Shown piece by piece: positions 61,872 through 64,000 of a DNA stretch of 64,000 nt. The stretch covers positions 1,488,001-1,552,000 of the forward strand of contig OY760498.1 in the NCBI GenBank assembly GCA_963663675.1, in the 5' to 3' direction. Numbering within the stretch: the first letter of the stretch is position 1; every line of letters begins with the position of its first letter. Both the position numbers and the translations under genes were made by a program. The notes under the pieces were generated by a model that made no database searches, was not told the DNA's origin, and saw only the letters and a list, made by a program, of their open reading frames with translations. Source of the stretch: CAINVV01 sp963663675. GTDB taxonomy: Bacteria; Bacteroidota; Bacteroidia; Bacteroidales; Prolixibacteraceae.

Positions 61872-62001
61872 TTTTTTGCCACTGTTCTTTATTCCGTTGT
61901 AAACTTAGTGATTTTACTGTTATATATCACATAATCTGAATAAAAGAGTCTAATCTTCAATCTTACTTTATCTGAAATCCGCAATTTCTTCCATCAGCTG
62001 G

Positions 62002-63960
62002 TTAATTTGTTTCTGCCTTGGATGGGACTTTGACTTTTCCCGTTTCTCCTGCAACCGGTAATTTAATAATTACTTTGGTGCCTTTTTTTAATTCACTCTG
62101 AAAAGAAATCTCACCTTTCATCTCTTTAATGATTCCAAAGGATATGGAAAGACCCAGCCCGGTTCCTTTACCTGCCTCTTTGGTTGTATAAAACGGCAAC
62201 ATTATTTTTTCCAGTTCTTCAGGTTTAATGCCCATCCCGTTGTCTTTCACTTCGATAATAATTTGCTTGCCAAACAGGTATGTGTTGATGCTGATTTTTT
62301 TATCGATGGTGTCTCCCGGGGGCGATGCGAGTTCTTCGATGGCATCTTTCGAGTTATTCAGCAGATTGAGAATTACCTGTTCAAACTGATACGTGTTGCC
62401 ATAAACCGGTGGAAGTGAGTCATCCTTGTTTACTTTGAGTTCAATCATTTTGTTTCTGAATTGTTCGGAAATCATGGAAATGGCATTGCTGATGCTTTCA
62501 TTTACATCGAAGGGTGTAGAAATGGCATCGTCCTGACTGCGTGAGAAAACCCTGACGTGATCGATGATATTTTTGATTCTGAAGATGCTGTCGTATATTT
62601 TCTGTGTCTTTTTTTCCAGGTAACTTTTAGGAAGGGAATCTTCCCTGGTTGCTGCCAGTAACATGTTGTCAAACAGGATGGAAAGCGTGTTGAGAGGCTG
62701 ATTGATTTCATGAGCAATGCCGGTAGCCATTTCACCAAGAGTAGTCATCCTGTCGTTGTGGATCATTTGCCTTTCAAGTTTCTTACGGTGTGTAATATCA
62801 TGAACAACAATCATAAAGGCAATGGATTCACCTCCTTTACCCTGGATCAGAGTGGTACTTAATTCGCCGATAAAAGGTGCCTTCGATTTATTCTGGAGTT
62901 TGAGTTCAACACCTTGTACTAACCCTTCATCCAGTGTTTTGTCGTAAATGTCCTTTACGATATTTTTCAGGTTATTGGGTACAATTCTTAAAATATGCCT
63001 ACCAATCAGCTCCTCCTCTGAATCTGATCCGTAAAGTTCCATCCCGATTTCAGACACATCGGTTATTATTCCTTTCATGTCTATGATAATAATGCCTTCG
63101 GGAGAAGCATTCAGCAACGTCCGGTATTTTTCCTCAGACTTCATCAATGCATCTGCCGCTGCCTTATTTTGTGTGATGTCCTTGCTGAAACACAGAAACT
63201 GATTGTCACTCAGCTGAACCCCATGAAGGCTTACCCACCTGGCAATTCTGTTTTTATACATGAAAGGTAAATCAGCGTTGGCTGTACCCGTATGAAAGAA
63301 TTTCTGAAAAAAGATGTCCCATTTCTCTCTTCCTGACTCTGCAATCTGACTGTGCAGGGTCATATTCTGCAATTCATCTTTGGTAAAACCCGTGATAATA
63401 CTTACAGCATCATTCATTTCAAGGTATTTACCATCCTTGTCCATAATAAAGACTCCATCCGGAGCATGTTCAAGAAAACTCCTGAATTTGGCTTCACTGT
63501 TAAATAATTCTGCATTGGTTCGGGAGAGATTCTCTTCAAATTCTTTCAGTAAACTGAGGTCTTCAGGAATATTTTTCTTTTGATTGTACAACTCCAGGAA
63601 AACATTGACCTTACTTAACAGGATTTTCCTGTTTATAGGTTTGAAAATATAGTCGACAGCACCTGATTCGTATCCTTTTAAAATCTCAACCTGGTCCTGG
63701 TAGACGGCAGTAAGAAAAATGATGGGAACGATGGACCCGGACATGTTTTCATTGATATTGAGTGCCAGAGTATACCCGTTCATGTCCGGCATCTGAACAT
63801 CAAGGATTGCCAGGGCAAGATCCTTTCCCTTAATAAGTTCCAGAGCTTGTGGTCCGGTGCTGGCCGAAATTACATTGGCTTTTGCCGACCTGAGAATAAT
63901 TTCCAGGTAGGCAAGTATCTCTTTGGAGTCATCAACGATCAGTATATTTGGAAGCTCCAT
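62002..63960 (-). CDS. Soluble hybrid: N-terminal receiver, two PAS domains and histidine kinase
   Basis: 652 aa, no membrane segment. Receiver at residues 1-120 (LPNILIVDDSKEI, LAILDVQMPDMNGYTLA), paralogous to the receiver at 57303-58433. PAS domains at about 155-275 (FLEHAPDGVFIMDKDGKYLEMNDAVSIITG) and 285-400 (LLNASPEGIIIIDMKGIITDVS). Kinase core: phospho-acceptor in GEMATGIAHEINQPLNTLSILFDN, then NLLNNSKDAIEEL and HATPase GTGLGLSISFGIIKEMKGEI. It is upstream of the NtrC-type regulator gene by 130 bp, the usual place for its partner kinase. The ATG at 63960 lies near the window edge. Confidence 0.92.
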   Translation of the reverse strand: MELPNILIVDDSKEILAYLEIILRSAKANVISASTGPQALELIKGKDLALAILDVQMPDMNGYTLALNINENMSGSIVPIIFLTAVYQDQVEILKGYESGAVDYIFKPINRKILLSKVNVFLELYNQKKNIPEDLSLLKEFEENLSRTNAELFNSEAKFRSFLEHAPDGVFIMDKDGKYLEMNDAVSIITGFTKDELQNMTLHSQIAESGREKWDIFFQKFFHTGTANADLPFMYKNRIARWVSLHGVQLSDNQFLCFSKDITQNKAAADALMKSEEKYRTLLNASPEGIIIIDMKGIITDVSEIGMELYGSDSEEELIGRHILRIVPNNLKNIVKDIYDKTLDEGLVQGVELKLQNKSKAPFIGELSTTLIQGKGGESIAFMIVVHDITHRKKLERQMIHNDRMTTLGEMATGIAHEINQPLNTLSILFDNMLLAATREDSLPKSYLEKKTQKIYDSIFRIKNIIDHVRVFSRSQDDAISTPFDVNESISNAISMISEQFRNKMIELKVNKDDSLPPVYGNTYQFEQVILNLLNNSKDAIEELASPPGDTIDKKISINTYLFGKQIIIEVKDNGMGIKPEELEKIMLPFYTTKEAGKGTGLGLSISFGIIKEMKGEISFQSELKKGTKVIIKLPVAGETGKVKVPSKAETN

Positions 63961-64000
63961 GACGGTATTTTTTTTAGTGCAATTAGCAGATTTTTTACGT

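Overview
The window looks like a chromosomal segment of a Bacteroidota bacterium, probably Bacteroidales/Marinilabiliales-like. Supporting signs are a protein with a type IX secretion C-terminal sorting signal, three DUF4402 proteins, LytS/LytTR and one-piece receiver-kinase signalling genes, outer-membrane DUF2490 and SPOR domains, and promoters of the TAnnTTTG (-7) type instead of sigma70 boxes. Gene density is ordinary. There is one tRNA, no rRNA, no transposase and no CRISPR array. All family assignments are by reading the protein sequences, not by database search.

Layout. (1) 1-4095: late haem synthesis, hemN (cut by the window edge), hemH, hemG, and a small four-helix membrane protein. 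(2) 4178-8081: housekeeping genes (tetrapyrrole-methylase-fold methyltransferase, PhnP-like hydrolase, DUF2891 protein, asnA) and tRNA-Arg(UCU). (3) 8500-11282: a PhoU-like protein plus Pit phosphate transporter behind a probable Pho box, then a glycerol-type aquaporin. (4) 11649-18977: a serine hydrolase and two divergently placed sulfatases around a UDP-glucose dehydrogenase/UDP-xylose synthase pair. (5) 19186-25908: an MsbA-like exporter, an ABC-F ATPase, a lipoprotein and a LytS/LytTR pair. (6) 26379-38039: a myo-inositol catabolic cluster on the minus strand (iolG, iolE-like, mmsA/iolA, iolD, secreted EEP phosphatase/nuclease, iolB, transaldolase-like, Na+/solute symporter) with a divergent AraC regulator. 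(7) 38067-48347: secreted or envelope hydrolases and hypothetical proteins.

(8) 48438-63960 is the most unusual part. It holds an usher-like outer-membrane protein fused to a SPOR domain, a PapD-like periplasmic chaperone, three DUF4402 proteins (two ending in the alternating-hydrophobic, penultimate-aromatic strand typical of chaperone-usher pilins), a large T9SS-sorted Ig-repeat protein, a small winged-helix-like protein, and a dense set of regulators: a NarL-type kinase/regulator pair, an NtrC-type sigma54 activator and a PAS hybrid kinase. I read this as a Bacteroidota chaperone-usher-like fibre locus. Two sigma54-like promoters, one before each structural transcription unit, each have the same 16-bp motif 142-143 bp upstream in the same orientation. 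That is the layout expected for enhancer sites of the adjacent NtrC-type activator.

Other non-coding signals: two ungapped copies of a 67-bp element (21086-21152 and 38851-38917) whose two predicted stems are kept by compensatory changes; a 16-bp palindromic motif shared by the leaders of the two sulfatases; palindromic and tandem filler repeats in the inositol cluster; and several terminator hairpins.
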